The notes: generated from the letters alone by a model not told the origin. Shown: positions 13,380 through 22,504, counted from the first letter of the stretch. The stretch: DNA of 44,399 nucleotides from Caldilineales bacterium (GCA_024102915.1 JAGFJG010000196.1:1-44399); one strand, 5' to 3'. Program-made: numbers and translations.

Positions 13380-15245
13380 CTAAAGTTGAACGGGCTGTTG
13401 CCAGCGGCCGATTTCGGCGCCGGTATTGGGGTCGTACAGTATCACAAGGAGTTGCGTCCCGCCATCGGGCATGGCAACGAGAGGCAGGTCATAGACGTCG
13501 TGAATAAATTCGCCCGCCCGCCATGTGGTTGGCGGGTAGGTGTTGTGCACGGGGATGTCGTCGCGCTGGGCCAGCAGTGCGCCGTCGCCATCCAACAGCC
13601 GGGCAGAGACCTTGAAATCTGCTGATGGCGTGCTGTGCACTTGCCACAGCAAAGACAATCGTGTCGAAAGGCCTGAAGCGGGTTGCTGCAGGTATATATC
13701 CCAACCATCCAGGCTCACTTCCGGGATGATCTCTTCGTGAATCCGATTCACCGTCGCCGTTTGCGGGTTCTTGCCGGGCGGCGAAACGCGTACGAGCGGG
13801 CCGGCAGCGCTGAGGCTAAACGTTTCGGCCAGACCGTTGAGCGGGCGCGTGGTGAAAGTCGGTCTGCCTGCGGCGACGCTGGCGCTGATGGCGGCAAGCC
13901 GTTCGGGTTCGGCGTCCGCGGCGATGGTTTCGACATCCGGCCGGAGTTGGGCGGTTTGCTGGAAGTACCTGACCAGGGTCATCTCGCCCAACAGCCCCAC
14001 CAGCGTGCTATCTCCGGCAGCGCTCTCCAACATATCTCGGCCAAGGTCGTGGACGGCCCAGGCGCGGGCGGGCGGGCGGCTGCGATCCTGATCGGGAAGA
14101 CGCTCCTGAAAGAGCACGAAAGGCCAGGTCAGGAGAAAGAGGCCGAGGGCAACGGCAGCGATTCGAGCCGGTTTAATGCGTCCATCGCCCATGCCAAACC
14201 TTCGGGCCATGGCAGAGGCATAGGTCAGGCCGGAATCCCAAAGTACAGTGAGGCCGACGGCGATAAACAGCGCCCAAACGATGAACAGCGGCATCAGGAA
14301 GACTTCGATGTCCGAGACCTGATAAAAATAGGCGAATATCAAATCGCTGAGGGCGATGATGGCAAGCAGTACAAATCGGCGAGGCTGCATGCGCCACAGC
14401 GGATATCCGGGGACAAAGGCCAGGATTCCCAAGAGGCCGTATTGAATGATCAGAATTTGCAGCAGATTGCCCAGGCTGCGGTCGATGCCCAGGGGATTGT
14501 CGGCAAGGAAGGCGCTATAACCGCCGCCCATCACCCAGCCCCAAAAGCCAATTTGCGCATAGGAGCCGTCGAGCGAACCGACGGAGGCGCGTAAAGGCAG
14601 GATTGCGTATAGCAACAAGGGCAAAAGCATCGCCAAAATTGGGGTGATCCATGAGCGCGGGCGACGAAGCAGGGCGGAATCAGTCCAGAAGATGAAGACG
14701 AGGGCGGCCGGGATCAGTAAAACGGTCAGGCGGTGATGCGCCAATCCCAGCCCGATGCAGAATCCGACCGCCGCCAACCAACCTCCGCCATCACCCCCAG
14801 CCAATTTCGCCATTTCCCAACGCAAGAGCGCCCAGATGATCAACAGGGTCAACAATCCCTGCATGGCATAGACCTCGGCAATCGTGGCCTGCGACCACCA
14901 CACAGGCCCCACCGCCAGCAGCAACGCCGCCACAAATCCGGGCAACGTTGCTGCACCCAACCTACGCGCCACCCCGTACAGCAGCGTAACCGCCAACGCC
15001 GCCGCCAACGCCGAGAACAGGTTTGCCCGCCAGGCCGCATCGCCGAATGGGACGAGCTTGGTCATCGCCCAACCCATAAGCGTGTACAACGGATAGCCGG
15101 TCGGATGCACGATGGCGAAGCGCGGCAGGGCCAATTGCAACTCCAGCGAATCATCGAAAATCGTCGCCACGGTGGGGGCCAGCGTCGCCACATACAGGGC
15201 GAAACTTCCCAGAAACAGCAGCAAGGACGGGATGACTTTTCTCAT
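13380..15245 (-). CDS. DUF2723 GT-C family membrane glycosyltransferase with beta-sandwich tail
   Basis: A 621-residue integral membrane protein of the DUF2723 family. The first helix is followed by TLAPTVATIFDDSLELQLA and HPTGYPLYTLMGW, the family signature with the catalytic-type acidic residue in the first outer loop. About ten to twelve further helices reach residue 390, followed by a soluble part and a C-terminal beta-rich domain (500-621) containing LLDGDGALLAQRDDIP, YPPTTWRAGEF and LLVILYDPNTG. The last domain resembles that of the GT39-like enzyme at 5549. I start at the ATG at 15245 because hydrophobic sequence begins there; an upstream TTG is possible. The neighbour in the same operon is a PT-linker secreted protein, a plausible acceptor (inference). 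Confidence 0.82.
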   Translation of the reverse strand: MRKVIPSLLLFLGSFALYVATLAPTVATIFDDSLELQLALPRFAIVHPTGYPLYTLMGWAMTKLVPFGDAAWRANLFSALAAALAVTLLYGVARRLGAATLPGFVAALLLAVGPVWWSQATIAEVYAMQGLLTLLIIWALLRWEMAKLAGGDGGGWLAAVGFCIGLGLAHHRLTVLLIPAALVFIFWTDSALLRRPRSWITPILAMLLPLLLYAILPLRASVGSLDGSYAQIGFWGWVMGGGYSAFLADNPLGIDRSLGNLLQILIIQYGLLGILAFVPGYPLWRMQPRRFVLLAIIALSDLIFAYFYQVSDIEVFLMPLFIVWALFIAVGLTVLWDSGLTYASAMARRFGMGDGRIKPARIAAVALGLFLLTWPFVLFQERLPDQDRSRPPARAWAVHDLGRDMLESAAGDSTLVGLLGEMTLVRYFQQTAQLRPDVETIAADAEPERLAAISASVAAGRPTFTTRPLNGLAETFSLSAAGPLVRVSPPGKNPQTATVNRIHEEIIPEVSLDGWDIYLQQPASGLSTRLSLLWQVHSTPSADFKVSARLLDGDGALLAQRDDIPVHNTYPPTTWRAGEFIHDVYDLPLVAMPDGGTQLLVILYDPNTGAEIGRWQQPVQL

Positions 15246-15386
15246 AAAGGGGGACGAGTGGAGAAGTAGTGACTCTCTCCGGTACAATACCTCAAATTGC
15301 AACAGAGATACAACGACGGGCCGTATCCCGGTTCTTCACTTTCCGCCTAATCTGTACGCCTGCTCATACTGGCATGCCGGGCGATG

Positions 15387-15395
15387 TGCTACAAT
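15387..15395 (+). promoter_or_regulatory. Extended -10 promoter for the helicase gene
   Basis: TGC-TACAAT at 15387-15395, an extended -10 with no clear -35. The predicted start is near 15402, giving a leader of about 36 nt. The leader holds a possible 7-codon frame (ATG at 15418) whose TGA overlaps the helicase ATG as ATGA. Confidence 0.5.
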
Positions 15396-15437
15396 GCCAA
15401 GCATTGAAAGTAATTAGATGAAGGATGAGTATGAAGC

Positions 15438-18400
15438 ATGACGGATTTGAACAATGGGCAATTACGATTGGATTCGCTCAATGAACGACAACGTGAAGCG
15501 GTCACTTATCGCCCGGCTCCCCTCCTCGTTTTAGCCGGGCCGGGCAGCGGTAAAACTCAAGTCCTGACCCAACGCATCGCCTGGCTCATCGCCGAGAAAG
15601 GGGCGCGGCCAGAGCAGATTCTCGCCGTAACATTCACCAATCGCGCGGCCGAGGAGATGCGCGAGCGGTTGGAAAGCAGGTTGGGCGAGCAGGTCGGACG
15701 GGTCTGGGTTTACACATTTCATGCCACAGCCGTCCGCATCCTGCGCCGGTTCGGCAAGACCATCGATCTCGACCCCGATTTTGCCATCCTGGATGAGGAT
15801 GAACAGCGGCATGTGGTCAATCTGACGCTGCAACAATTGGGGCTTAGCCGCGAGTTATTCCCGCTTTACAAAATTCTGAGCTATATCGGCGCGCAGAAGA
15901 CCACCCTGATGCCCCCGGCTCGGAACGTATCCGCAGCGGAACCGGCCCTGGCAGAAATCGGACGCGCATACGAGGCGTGGATGCGGGAGCACAATGCCCT
16001 CGACTTCGACGACCTCATCAGATTTGCCGTCGCCCTGCTGCGGAACAGTGAGGAAACGCGGCAGCATTTTCACCGCACCTTGCACCACATCCTGGTGGAC
16101 GAATATCAGGATATCAATATGGCGCAATGGGAATTGCTTAAATTGCTGGCGCCGCCGGGTTCGAGCATCACGGTTGTGGCGGATGATGACCAATCGATCT
16201 ATGGCTGGCGCGGGTCGCAGCCCGAACTGATCGACGCATTTCGCGAGCGGTACAATGCCAGGATCGTGCAATTGAATATCGGTTATCGCTGCCCGCCCAA
16301 AATCCTTTACGGCGCGCAAAAGGTGATCACACGGCAACGGCGTCGCGACCGCCAGGGCTTTATGCGCAGCACGAGTGAAAATGATACGCCCATTTTTCAC
16401 TACATTTTCCATGATCTCGAACAGGAACAGCGCTGGCTGGTAACGCTTGTGCGCAAGCTGATCGATGAGCGCGGATTCAAACCCAGCGACATCGGCGTGC
16501 TTTATCGCACCCATCGCCTGGCCGGGCCGGCGGAACAGGCCTTGTTGGAGGCCGGGTTCGAGGTGCAGCGATTGCACAAAGAAAGCTTCTTTGACGAACG
16601 CTTCACGCGCGAGATCGTGCGGTATCTGCAACTTCTGCGCCTGCCGACTTCCGACAACATGGCGTCCGCGCTTAACTTCCCGGTGCGTCTTGTCGATGAA
16701 TTGACCATGACGCAGCTTTGGCGGCTGGCGGAGGAAACCCAGATCGAGTTAGCCGATCTGTTGCGAAACAGCCAGGATTTCCCGCAACTCAGCCCGCTGA
16801 CGCGTGCGCGATTGCAGCACTTTATGGGGCTGCTTGGGGCGCGGCTGCCTGATCTGGAAGCCAATGTGGAATCGGGCGTGCAATCGCTTTTCGAATTGCT
16901 GGAAGCGCTGCGTTCTCCCTGGCGGGATGAAGACCGTGATTTGCTGGAAGGCTTCATGGCGTTTACCGCCCAGCCTGAGGCGGTCGAATTATTAGCCCAG
17001 GCCATTGCCGAGAATCGACCTCTGCACATCCTTCACCCGGACACCGTCGATGGGTTCGCCGCGGCCACGATCCTGAAACGGGCATTCTCGCATTACCTCG
17101 GCGTCATCGCCACGAACGCCGTTTGGGATAGTCTGAACGACATATCGTTTGGTGAAAGCGAAGCCCTGGTCGTGATCGGCAACCATGTCGATCTGCCCGA
17201 ACTGCCCAACCCTCGCATCGACATCATCTCGCCCCAGCCTGAACTTTACTCTCTATCGACGATGGCCTGGCGGATGGCGCAACGACTGCTGATCGGATAC
17301 GAAATGGTGGCGGATGGCCGGTTCACCATTTACGATGTGGAAACGACGGGCGCCAACATCCGCCGAGACGAAATTGTGGAAATGGCGGCTGCTCGCTACG
17401 AGAAACGCCAACCGTTCGATGAGGGCTTCCAGGCTTTGGTCTGTCCCGAGCGCGGTTACATCCCCCCCGCTGCCACCGCCGTTCATGGCATCGCATTCGC
17501 CGACGTGGCCGATGCACCCCCCATTGCGGACGTCTTGCCGAGATTCCTGGATTATGTGAGGCAAGACACGCTGGTTGGGCACAATATCGCCCGCTTCGAC
17601 AACCGATTTGTCGACAAAACATTTGGCGAGTTGCACGAAGGTCGGGGTTTCAGCCCGCTGTATGTCGATACATTGCGCCTGGCCCGACGGCTTTACCCCG
17701 ATCTTCCCAGGCATACCCTGGAATACTTACTGCATCACTTTAGCCTGGATGAGGAGGTGCAACATCGCAGCGCCTTCGATGTCAACAATACAGCCCAATT
17801 GTTTTACCTGCTCGTCGATCGTCTTCTCTTTGAAAAAGAACGCGAGTCGTTGATCGAGTTTTTGCCGCTGGTGGGGCTGGGCGTCCAGGCCGCGGGCGTG
17901 GATATTCAAGACGAAAATCGGGCGCTGGTGCACGGGGCTATGCGCGTACTGAATGGTCAGGCCTACGGCGATGTCCTGCTCGACACCATTGAGGACTGGC
18001 CCGACGAAATCCAGACGGAGGCCCAGGCATTATCCGTGGAACTGCGGCGCGGACACCCCCCGGTCGCCGCCGAAGATGACGAATGGCTTGAGATTCGCGA
18101 CATCTTCATGGACCATGTGGATGCCTTCCGTCGCTACAGCAGCCGCCAATCGCTTGCCGCATTCATCGATTATCAGGCGCTTCTGACCAGCCGAGACACG
18201 GAAGCGCATATGGAAGACGAGAATGCGATCACGCTGATGACCCTGCACAACGCCAAGGGCAGCGAGTTCGAGATCGTCATCATCATCGGCGTGGAGCAGG
18301 ATAACCTGCCCCTGTGGCGAACACTGGATCACCCAGACGAACTCGCGGAAGAGCGCCGCGTTTTCTATGTGGGATTGACGCGCGCCCGCGAAGGCGTTTA

Positions 18401-18530
18401 TCTCTTCTCGGTGCGCGACCGTTTCGACGGCTTCATGCGCTCACCCTCCCGCTTTGCCTTCGAAATCCCCTCGCAATATGTGCGCCGATTTCAAATCGAC
18501 GCCCAAAATCGGGTGCGCGAGATAAGGTAG
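15438..18530 (+). CDS. UvrD/PcrA-like SF1 helicase with inserted DEDDh exonuclease
   Basis: A 1030-residue protein. Helicase motifs: Walker A GPGSGKT (34-40), Ia VTFTNRAAEEM, II LVDEYQD (D221), III DDQSIYGWRGSQ, IV NIGYRCP (about 280), V LMTLHNAKGSEFE (about 935-945) and VI YVGLTRAREG (about 977). Between IV and V, the place of the 2B domain, lies an extra 420 residues or more. Within it, residues 625-800 form a DEDDh 3'-5' exonuclease of the DnaQ type: DVETTG (D633, E635), HNIARFDNRF (D near 720) and HRSAFDV (H776, D781), with all catalytic residues present. Before it, ILHPDTVDGFAAATIL (about 531-546) recalls the first motif of DHH phosphoesterases. It should unwind DNA 3'-5' and trim it, a repair enzyme in one chain. 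Confidence 0.9.
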   Translation: MTDLNNGQLRLDSLNERQREAVTYRPAPLLVLAGPGSGKTQVLTQRIAWLIAEKGARPEQILAVTFTNRAAEEMRERLESRLGEQVGRVWVYTFHATAVRILRRFGKTIDLDPDFAILDEDEQRHVVNLTLQQLGLSRELFPLYKILSYIGAQKTTLMPPARNVSAAEPALAEIGRAYEAWMREHNALDFDDLIRFAVALLRNSEETRQHFHRTLHHILVDEYQDINMAQWELLKLLAPPGSSITVVADDDQSIYGWRGSQPELIDAFRERYNARIVQLNIGYRCPPKILYGAQKVITRQRRRDRQGFMRSTSENDTPIFHYIFHDLEQEQRWLVTLVRKLIDERGFKPSDIGVLYRTHRLAGPAEQALLEAGFEVQRLHKESFFDERFTREIVRYLQLLRLPTSDNMASALNFPVRLVDELTMTQLWRLAEETQIELADLLRNSQDFPQLSPLTRARLQHFMGLLGARLPDLEANVESGVQSLFELLEALRSPWRDEDRDLLEGFMAFTAQPEAVELLAQAIAENRPLHILHPDTVDGFAAATILKRAFSHYLGVIATNAVWDSLNDISFGESEALVVIGNHVDLPELPNPRIDIISPQPELYSLSTMAWRMAQRLLIGYEMVADGRFTIYDVETTGANIRRDEIVEMAAARYEKRQPFDEGFQALVCPERGYIPPAATAVHGIAFADVADAPPIADVLPRFLDYVRQDTLVGHNIARFDNRFVDKTFGELHEGRGFSPLYVDTLRLARRLYPDLPRHTLEYLLHHFSLDEEVQHRSAFDVNNTAQLFYLLVDRLLFEKERESLIEFLPLVGLGVQAAGVDIQDENRALVHGAMRVLNGQAYGDVLLDTIEDWPDEIQTEAQALSVELRRGHPPVAAEDDEWLEIRDIFMDHVDAFRRYSSRQSLAAFIDYQALLTSRDTEAHMEDENAITLMTLHNAKGSEFEIVIIIGVEQDNLPLWRTLDHPDELAEERRVFYVGLTRAREGVYLFSVRDRFDGFMRSPSRFAFEIPSQYVRRFQIDAQNRVREIR

Positions 18531-18593
18531 CCAGTCCGATCCGAAAACCACGTCAACCATCATAGATATCCCCACGACTCGTCAGTTGACGCA

Positions 18594-18639
18594 TCTCTCC
18601 CCTTCTCCCGTTTTGGAAGAAGGGGCCAGGGGATGAGGG
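18594..18639. repeat. CCCCTTCT hairpin repeat downstream of the helicase gene
   Basis: CCCCTTCT (18599-18606) and AGAAGGGG (18618-18625) form an 8-bp stem, followed by CCAGGGGATGAGGG. This is a common intergenic repeat type in Chloroflexota as I recall. It may end helicase transcription, though no T-run follows. Confidence 0.5.
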
Positions 18640-18670
18640 TGCACGCGATCACCCAAACACATTCGTTCTT

Positions 18671-18699
18671 TTGACACCGCAGCGCATTGCCGCTATCAT
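18671..18699 (+). promoter_or_regulatory. Promoter of rpsU
   Basis: TTGACA (18671-18676), a 17-bp spacer and TATCAT (18694-18699), the closest match to the sigma-70 consensus in the window. The start is predicted near 18706. Confidence 0.88.
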
Positions 18700-18708
18700 A
18701 GGCGGCGT

Positions 18709-18726
18709 GCCAGGGAGTTCCCTGGC
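18709..18726 (+). promoter_or_regulatory. 5' end hairpin in the rpsU leader
   Basis: GCCAGGG (18709-18715), loop AGTT, CCCTGGC (18720-18726): a perfect 7-bp hairpin that begins about 3 nt from the predicted transcript 5' end. AAATTTT follows. It could protect the mRNA 5' end or act in feedback control; which one is not shown by sequence. Confidence 0.65.
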
Positions 18727-18759
18727 AAATTTTCTGAACAAAGGTGGTGAGACTACTTT

Positions 18760-18966
18760 ATGAGCGTAAGGCTTCATCCTGGCGAATCTCAGGAATCGCT
18801 GCTCCGCCGCTTCCGCAAGGAAGTGATGAAAGCGCGCATCCTGCCTGAGGTGCGTCGCAAGCGCTGGTTTACGGCCCCAAGCGAACTGCGCCGGCTGCAA
18901 AAGCAGAAGGCCATCCGCAAAGCCCGCCAGGCGCAACGCCGCCGAGACCGGCGAAACAAGCTGTAG
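18760..18966 (+). CDS. rpsU: 30S ribosomal protein S21
   Basis: A 68-residue, very basic protein. The start MSVRLHPGESQESLLRRFRK and the long Arg/Lys-rich helical tail (RKARQAQRRRDRRNKL) match bacterial S21, which helps base pairing between mRNA and 16S rRNA during initiation. AAGGTGG (18741-18747) lies 12 nt upstream of the ATG, which is long but usable. It is a single-gene unit: consensus promoter, 5' hairpin and a strong terminator after the stop. Confidence 0.97.
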   Translation: MSVRLHPGESQESLLRRFRKEVMKARILPEVRRKRWFTAPSELRRLQKQKAIRKARQAQRRRDRRNKL

Positions 18967-18988
18967 ACTCACCGTCATACCGCAAAGA

Positions 18989-19020
18989 AAAAGCCCGACC
19001 AGTTATTTGGTCGGGCTTTT
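18989..19020. terminator. Bidirectional intrinsic terminator between rpsU and korB
   Basis: Stem AAAAGCCCGACCA (18989-19001) and TGGTCGGGCTTTT (19008-19020), loop GTTATT. A-rich on one side and T-rich on the other, it serves rpsU on the plus strand and korB on the minus strand (ending at 19048). Confidence 0.95.
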
Positions 19021-19047
19021 CATTTATGCTGATTGGCCTGGCTGGGT

Positions 19048-20565
19048 TCAGATGCGCTCGGCCAGGTAGTTCACCACATCTCGCACCGAGATGACGCCAA
19101 CAGGCATGTTGTGGTCATCGACCAGAGGCAAGTGACGGAAGCCATGCACCGACATCAGGTGCAGCGCTTCGATCAGGGGGGCGTCGATGGAAAGGGCGGT
19201 GGGGCGTTTTGTCATATACTGGCTGACCGTGACGCCATGCAAATCACGCACCTGCCCGGCCAAGCGGTCAAGCACATCACCCTCGGTGATGATGCCGTCC
19301 AGATGGTGATCCGGCCCGGTAACGACGAGACAGCCGATATTGTGTTCCCGCATGAGACTAATGGCTGTATCCATCCGCGTCGATGGGGAGATGGTGATGG
19401 GGGCGTGGGGATGCAGATCGATCAGCGCCATTTGCGCTACCTGCTCATCCAGATCTTCGACGCTTACGAAGCCCTGCAAGATTTCATCCGTGTATTCCTC
19501 ATCCAGGTTCAATTCGATCTCGCCTTTGATATCAACCTCGATGGGCGCTCCATTCTGTTTTTCGGGCACAACCCAGGTGTCGGCGGCGTTGAATAACGTC
19601 CGCAAATCGCCATCGCCTCGGCGCTGTTTGGCAGCTTCAACTTGCGCCCATAACGCTTCGGCATAAGTTGGCCGGTCGATATCCAGCATCACGCCCATCG
19701 GCATCGGATACTCCAGGCGGCTGAGCATCCAGGCGGCGTTGATGTCCGATGTATCATGAACCACCAGGTCCTCAACACCGTAATCGTCTCCCAATTCCAC
19801 AACCTGGAACCCGCTCTTGGTCATGATCAGGCCCTTGTCATCATTCGCGCCGAAGACCATCGGTTTGCCATCTTCCAGGTAGAGATTGTTGTCGTCACGT
19901 ATTTTGCGGTCGCTGAATTTATTCCAGGCGCCATCGTTGAAGATGAGGCAGTTCTGGAATACTTCGACGAAGGAAACCCCTTTGTGTTGGGCTGCCGCCA
20001 GCAATACATCGCCCATATGCTTTTGGATGACATCCACCGTACGGGCGATGAAGGTGGCCTCGGAGGCCAGGGCGACCGAGACCGGATTGAGCGGTTGTTC
20101 GATGCTGCCCAGGGGCGATGACTTGGTGCGAATACCTTGCGGCGACGTGGGCGAGTATTGTCCTTTGGTCAGGCCATAGATGCGATTGTTGAACAGCACG
20201 ATGTTGATGTCCACGTTGCGCCGGCAGGCATGAACCATGTGATTGCCACCGATGGACAGGCCATCGCCATCGCCCGTGACTACCCAGATATTCAGGTCGG
20301 GGTTGGCGACCTTGAGACCTGTGGCCAGCGTGGGGGCGCGGCCATGAATGCTGTGGACGCCATAGGTGTTCATGTAATAGGGGAAGCGGCTCGAACAGCC
20401 GATACCGGAAATGAAGACGATCTTCTCCCGGGGAATCCCCAGTTCCGGCATTAATTTTTGCATTTGCGCCAGAATCGCATAATCGCCGCAGCCCGGACAC
20501 CAACGCACAGCCTGGTCCGAGACAAAATCTTTTCGGTTCAATTGAATGGGTTCGGGGAGACTCAT
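19048..20565 (-). CDS. korB: 2-oxoacid:ferredoxin oxidoreductase beta subunit fused to two CBS domains
   Basis: A 505-residue protein. Residues 1-280 are the thiamine-diphosphate-binding beta subunit: WCPGCGDYAIL near the N-terminus, GIGCSSRFPYYM, HGRAPTLATGLK and the ThDP/Mg motif GDGDGLSIGGNH...NN. It ends in two CBS repeats (about 380-505): ISLMREHNIGCLVV...GIITEGDVLDRL and LHLMSVHGFRHLPLV...VGVISVRDVV. Ordinary KorB is about 280-340 residues, so the CBS pair is an unusual addition and should bind adenine nucleotides. The ATG overlaps the korA stop as ATGA, giving coupled translation. The complex oxidises a 2-oxoacid, probably 2-oxoglutarate, to acyl-CoA and CO2 while reducing ferredoxin. 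Confidence 0.93.
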   Translation of the reverse strand: MSLPEPIQLNRKDFVSDQAVRWCPGCGDYAILAQMQKLMPELGIPREKIVFISGIGCSSRFPYYMNTYGVHSIHGRAPTLATGLKVANPDLNIWVVTGDGDGLSIGGNHMVHACRRNVDINIVLFNNRIYGLTKGQYSPTSPQGIRTKSSPLGSIEQPLNPVSVALASEATFIARTVDVIQKHMGDVLLAAAQHKGVSFVEVFQNCLIFNDGAWNKFSDRKIRDDNNLYLEDGKPMVFGANDDKGLIMTKSGFQVVELGDDYGVEDLVVHDTSDINAAWMLSRLEYPMPMGVMLDIDRPTYAEALWAQVEAAKQRRGDGDLRTLFNAADTWVVPEKQNGAPIEVDIKGEIELNLDEEYTDEILQGFVSVEDLDEQVAQMALIDLHPHAPITISPSTRMDTAISLMREHNIGCLVVTGPDHHLDGIITEGDVLDRLAGQVRDLHGVTVSQYMTKRPTALSIDAPLIEALHLMSVHGFRHLPLVDDHNMPVGVISVRDVVNYLAERI

Positions 20566-22454
20566 TTGTCGGCTCCTGAAAACAGTTCTTCGATTTTCCT
20601 GCTGATTTCGCTGATTTTGAAGGGGCGCCCCTGTACTTTATTCAGCGTGATGACATCTCGCATGAAGTGGCCGCGCAACAGCAGGCTGAGTTGGCCCATA
20701 TTCAGTTCGGGGACGAGGATGCGTTCATACCGCTGCAGAATATAGCCCAGGTTGCGCGGGAAAGGGTTGAGATAACGGATGTGGGCGTGAGCGACCGCGT
20801 AGCCTTTGGCCTGCGCCTGGGTGACGGCGGCGTGGATGGCGCCGTACGTGCTGCCCCATCCCACTACCAAAAGGTCGCCCCGCTCAGGCCCATACACGTT
20901 TTGTTCGGGGATGATGTCGGCCAGCCGCGCCACCTTGGCTGCGCGATCATCGGTCATGCGTTGATGATCCTGCGGCGAGTACGATACATTGCCGTACTCT
21001 GGCGATTTTTCCAGGCCGCCCACGCGATGCTCCAAGCCGGGCGTGCCGGGGATTGCCCAGGGACGGGCGAGAGTGACAGGGTCGCGGCGATAGGGCATGA
21101 AGACTTCGTCGCCGTTCAACCCTTCGGGGTGTTCGACGGCCAGGGGCGGAATTGAGTCCGGGTCGGGGATGCTCCACGGCTCAGCGCTGTTCGCCAGATA
21201 GCCATCGGAGAGGAGCACCACCGGCGTCATCGCCCGCAAGGCAAGTGAAAATGCCTCGTAAGCGAAGTCAAAGCACTCAGCTGGAGCTGCCGGAGCGATC
21301 ACAGGGAGAGGGCTTTCGCCATTGCGGCCAAAAAGCACCTGGAGCAAATCAGATTGTTCCACCTTGGTGGGCAGGCCGGTGCTGGGTCCGCCGCGCTGTA
21401 CATTGACGATCACCATCGGCAATTCCAACATCAGGGCCAGGTTCATGCCCTCGCTCTTCAGAGCGATGCCCGGCCCGCTGGTGCCGGTCACGGCCAGCGC
21501 CCCGCCAAAGGCGGCGCCAATGGTAGCGCCCATGGCGGCAATCTCATCCTCAGCCTGATAGGTAAGGACGTCGAAGTGACGCAAGGGGGCCAGGGCGTGC
21601 AAAATGTCGCTGGCGGGGGTAATGGGATAGGTTCCGTAAAAGAGGGTCTTATTCGCTTTGACGGCGGCTGTCACCAGTCCCATCGCCAGGGCCTCGTTTC
21701 CGCTGACCTTTCGATAGGTGCCAGGGCGCAGCGTGGCCGGTTTGATGCGATATCGCGCCTGAAAAGCCTCGGTTGTGTCGCCGAAGTAAAAACCGGCTCG
21801 CAACGCCCGCACATTGGCATCGACGATTTCCGGCCGCTTGGCGAACTTTTTCTCGATCCACTCAATGGTGTTGGACAAAGGCCGATCATAGGCCCAGTAA
21901 ACCAGGCCCAGGGCGAAGAAGTTTTGGCTGCGATCAATTTCCTTGGTGCCCAATCCCTCCACATCCTGCACGGCGTTGCGATTCAGCGTTGTCACCGGCA
22001 CTTCATAGACCCGGAAGTTCTTGAGCGAGCCATCGGTGAGGGGATTGCTCTCGTACCCGGCTTTGGCCAGGTTGGCCGTAGTGAAGGCGTCGGTATTGAC
22101 GATGATCGAGGCCCCTGGCTCCAGATCGGAAAGGCTGACCTTCAGCGCCGCTGGATTCATGGCGATAAGCACGTCGGGCGAATCGCCGGGGGTGAAGATG
22201 TCACTGTCCGACAGGTGCACCTGGAATCCGCTGACGCCCGCCAGGGTGCCAGCGGGCGCCCGGATTTCGGCGGGATAATCGGGCAGGGTGCTGATATCAT
22301 TGCCGATAATCGCGGCTGTGTTGGTAAATTGGCTGCCTGTCAATTGCATGCCGTCGCCAGAATCACCGGCGAAGCGAATGACAACATGCTCCAACTCGCG
22401 CACAGTCACGGGTCTGCGCTGTTTGACTGGGGATTCTTCCATCTTTGGAATCAT
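20562..22454 (-). CDS. korA: 2-oxoacid:ferredoxin oxidoreductase alpha subunit (gamma-alpha fusion)
   Basis: A 630-residue subunit. Residues 20-210 are the gamma domain (VVIRFAGDSGDGMQLTG, DYPAEIRAPAGTLAGVSGFQ) and residues 230-630 the pyrimidine-binding alpha domain (FYGTYPITPASDILHALAPL, GTSGPGIALKSEGMNLALML, VNVQRGGPSTGLPTKVEQSD). This gamma-alpha fusion of about 600 residues is the form found in two-subunit KorAB enzymes of Chloroflexota and Actinobacteria. AAGGAG lies only 2 nt before the first ATG (22454); the next in-frame ATG at 22442 is 14 nt away, so the start is slightly uncertain. It lies between a stand-alone CBS gene and korB, in one operon. Confidence 0.95.
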   Translation of the reverse strand: MIPKMEESPVKQRRPVTVRELEHVVIRFAGDSGDGMQLTGSQFTNTAAIIGNDISTLPDYPAEIRAPAGTLAGVSGFQVHLSDSDIFTPGDSPDVLIAMNPAALKVSLSDLEPGASIIVNTDAFTTANLAKAGYESNPLTDGSLKNFRVYEVPVTTLNRNAVQDVEGLGTKEIDRSQNFFALGLVYWAYDRPLSNTIEWIEKKFAKRPEIVDANVRALRAGFYFGDTTEAFQARYRIKPATLRPGTYRKVSGNEALAMGLVTAAVKANKTLFYGTYPITPASDILHALAPLRHFDVLTYQAEDEIAAMGATIGAAFGGALAVTGTSGPGIALKSEGMNLALMLELPMVIVNVQRGGPSTGLPTKVEQSDLLQVLFGRNGESPLPVIAPAAPAECFDFAYEAFSLALRAMTPVVLLSDGYLANSAEPWSIPDPDSIPPLAVEHPEGLNGDEVFMPYRRDPVTLARPWAIPGTPGLEHRVGGLEKSPEYGNVSYSPQDHQRMTDDRAAKVARLADIIPEQNVYGPERGDLLVVGWGSTYGAIHAAVTQAQAKGYAVAHAHIRYLNPFPRNLGYILQRYERILVPELNMGQLSLLLRGHFMRDVITLNKVQGRPFKISEISRKIEELFSGADK

Positions 22455-22504
22455 TTCTCCTTAGGCCGCCCCACGCTGGAACGGTCGTTTGTTATTTGTT
22501 TGCC

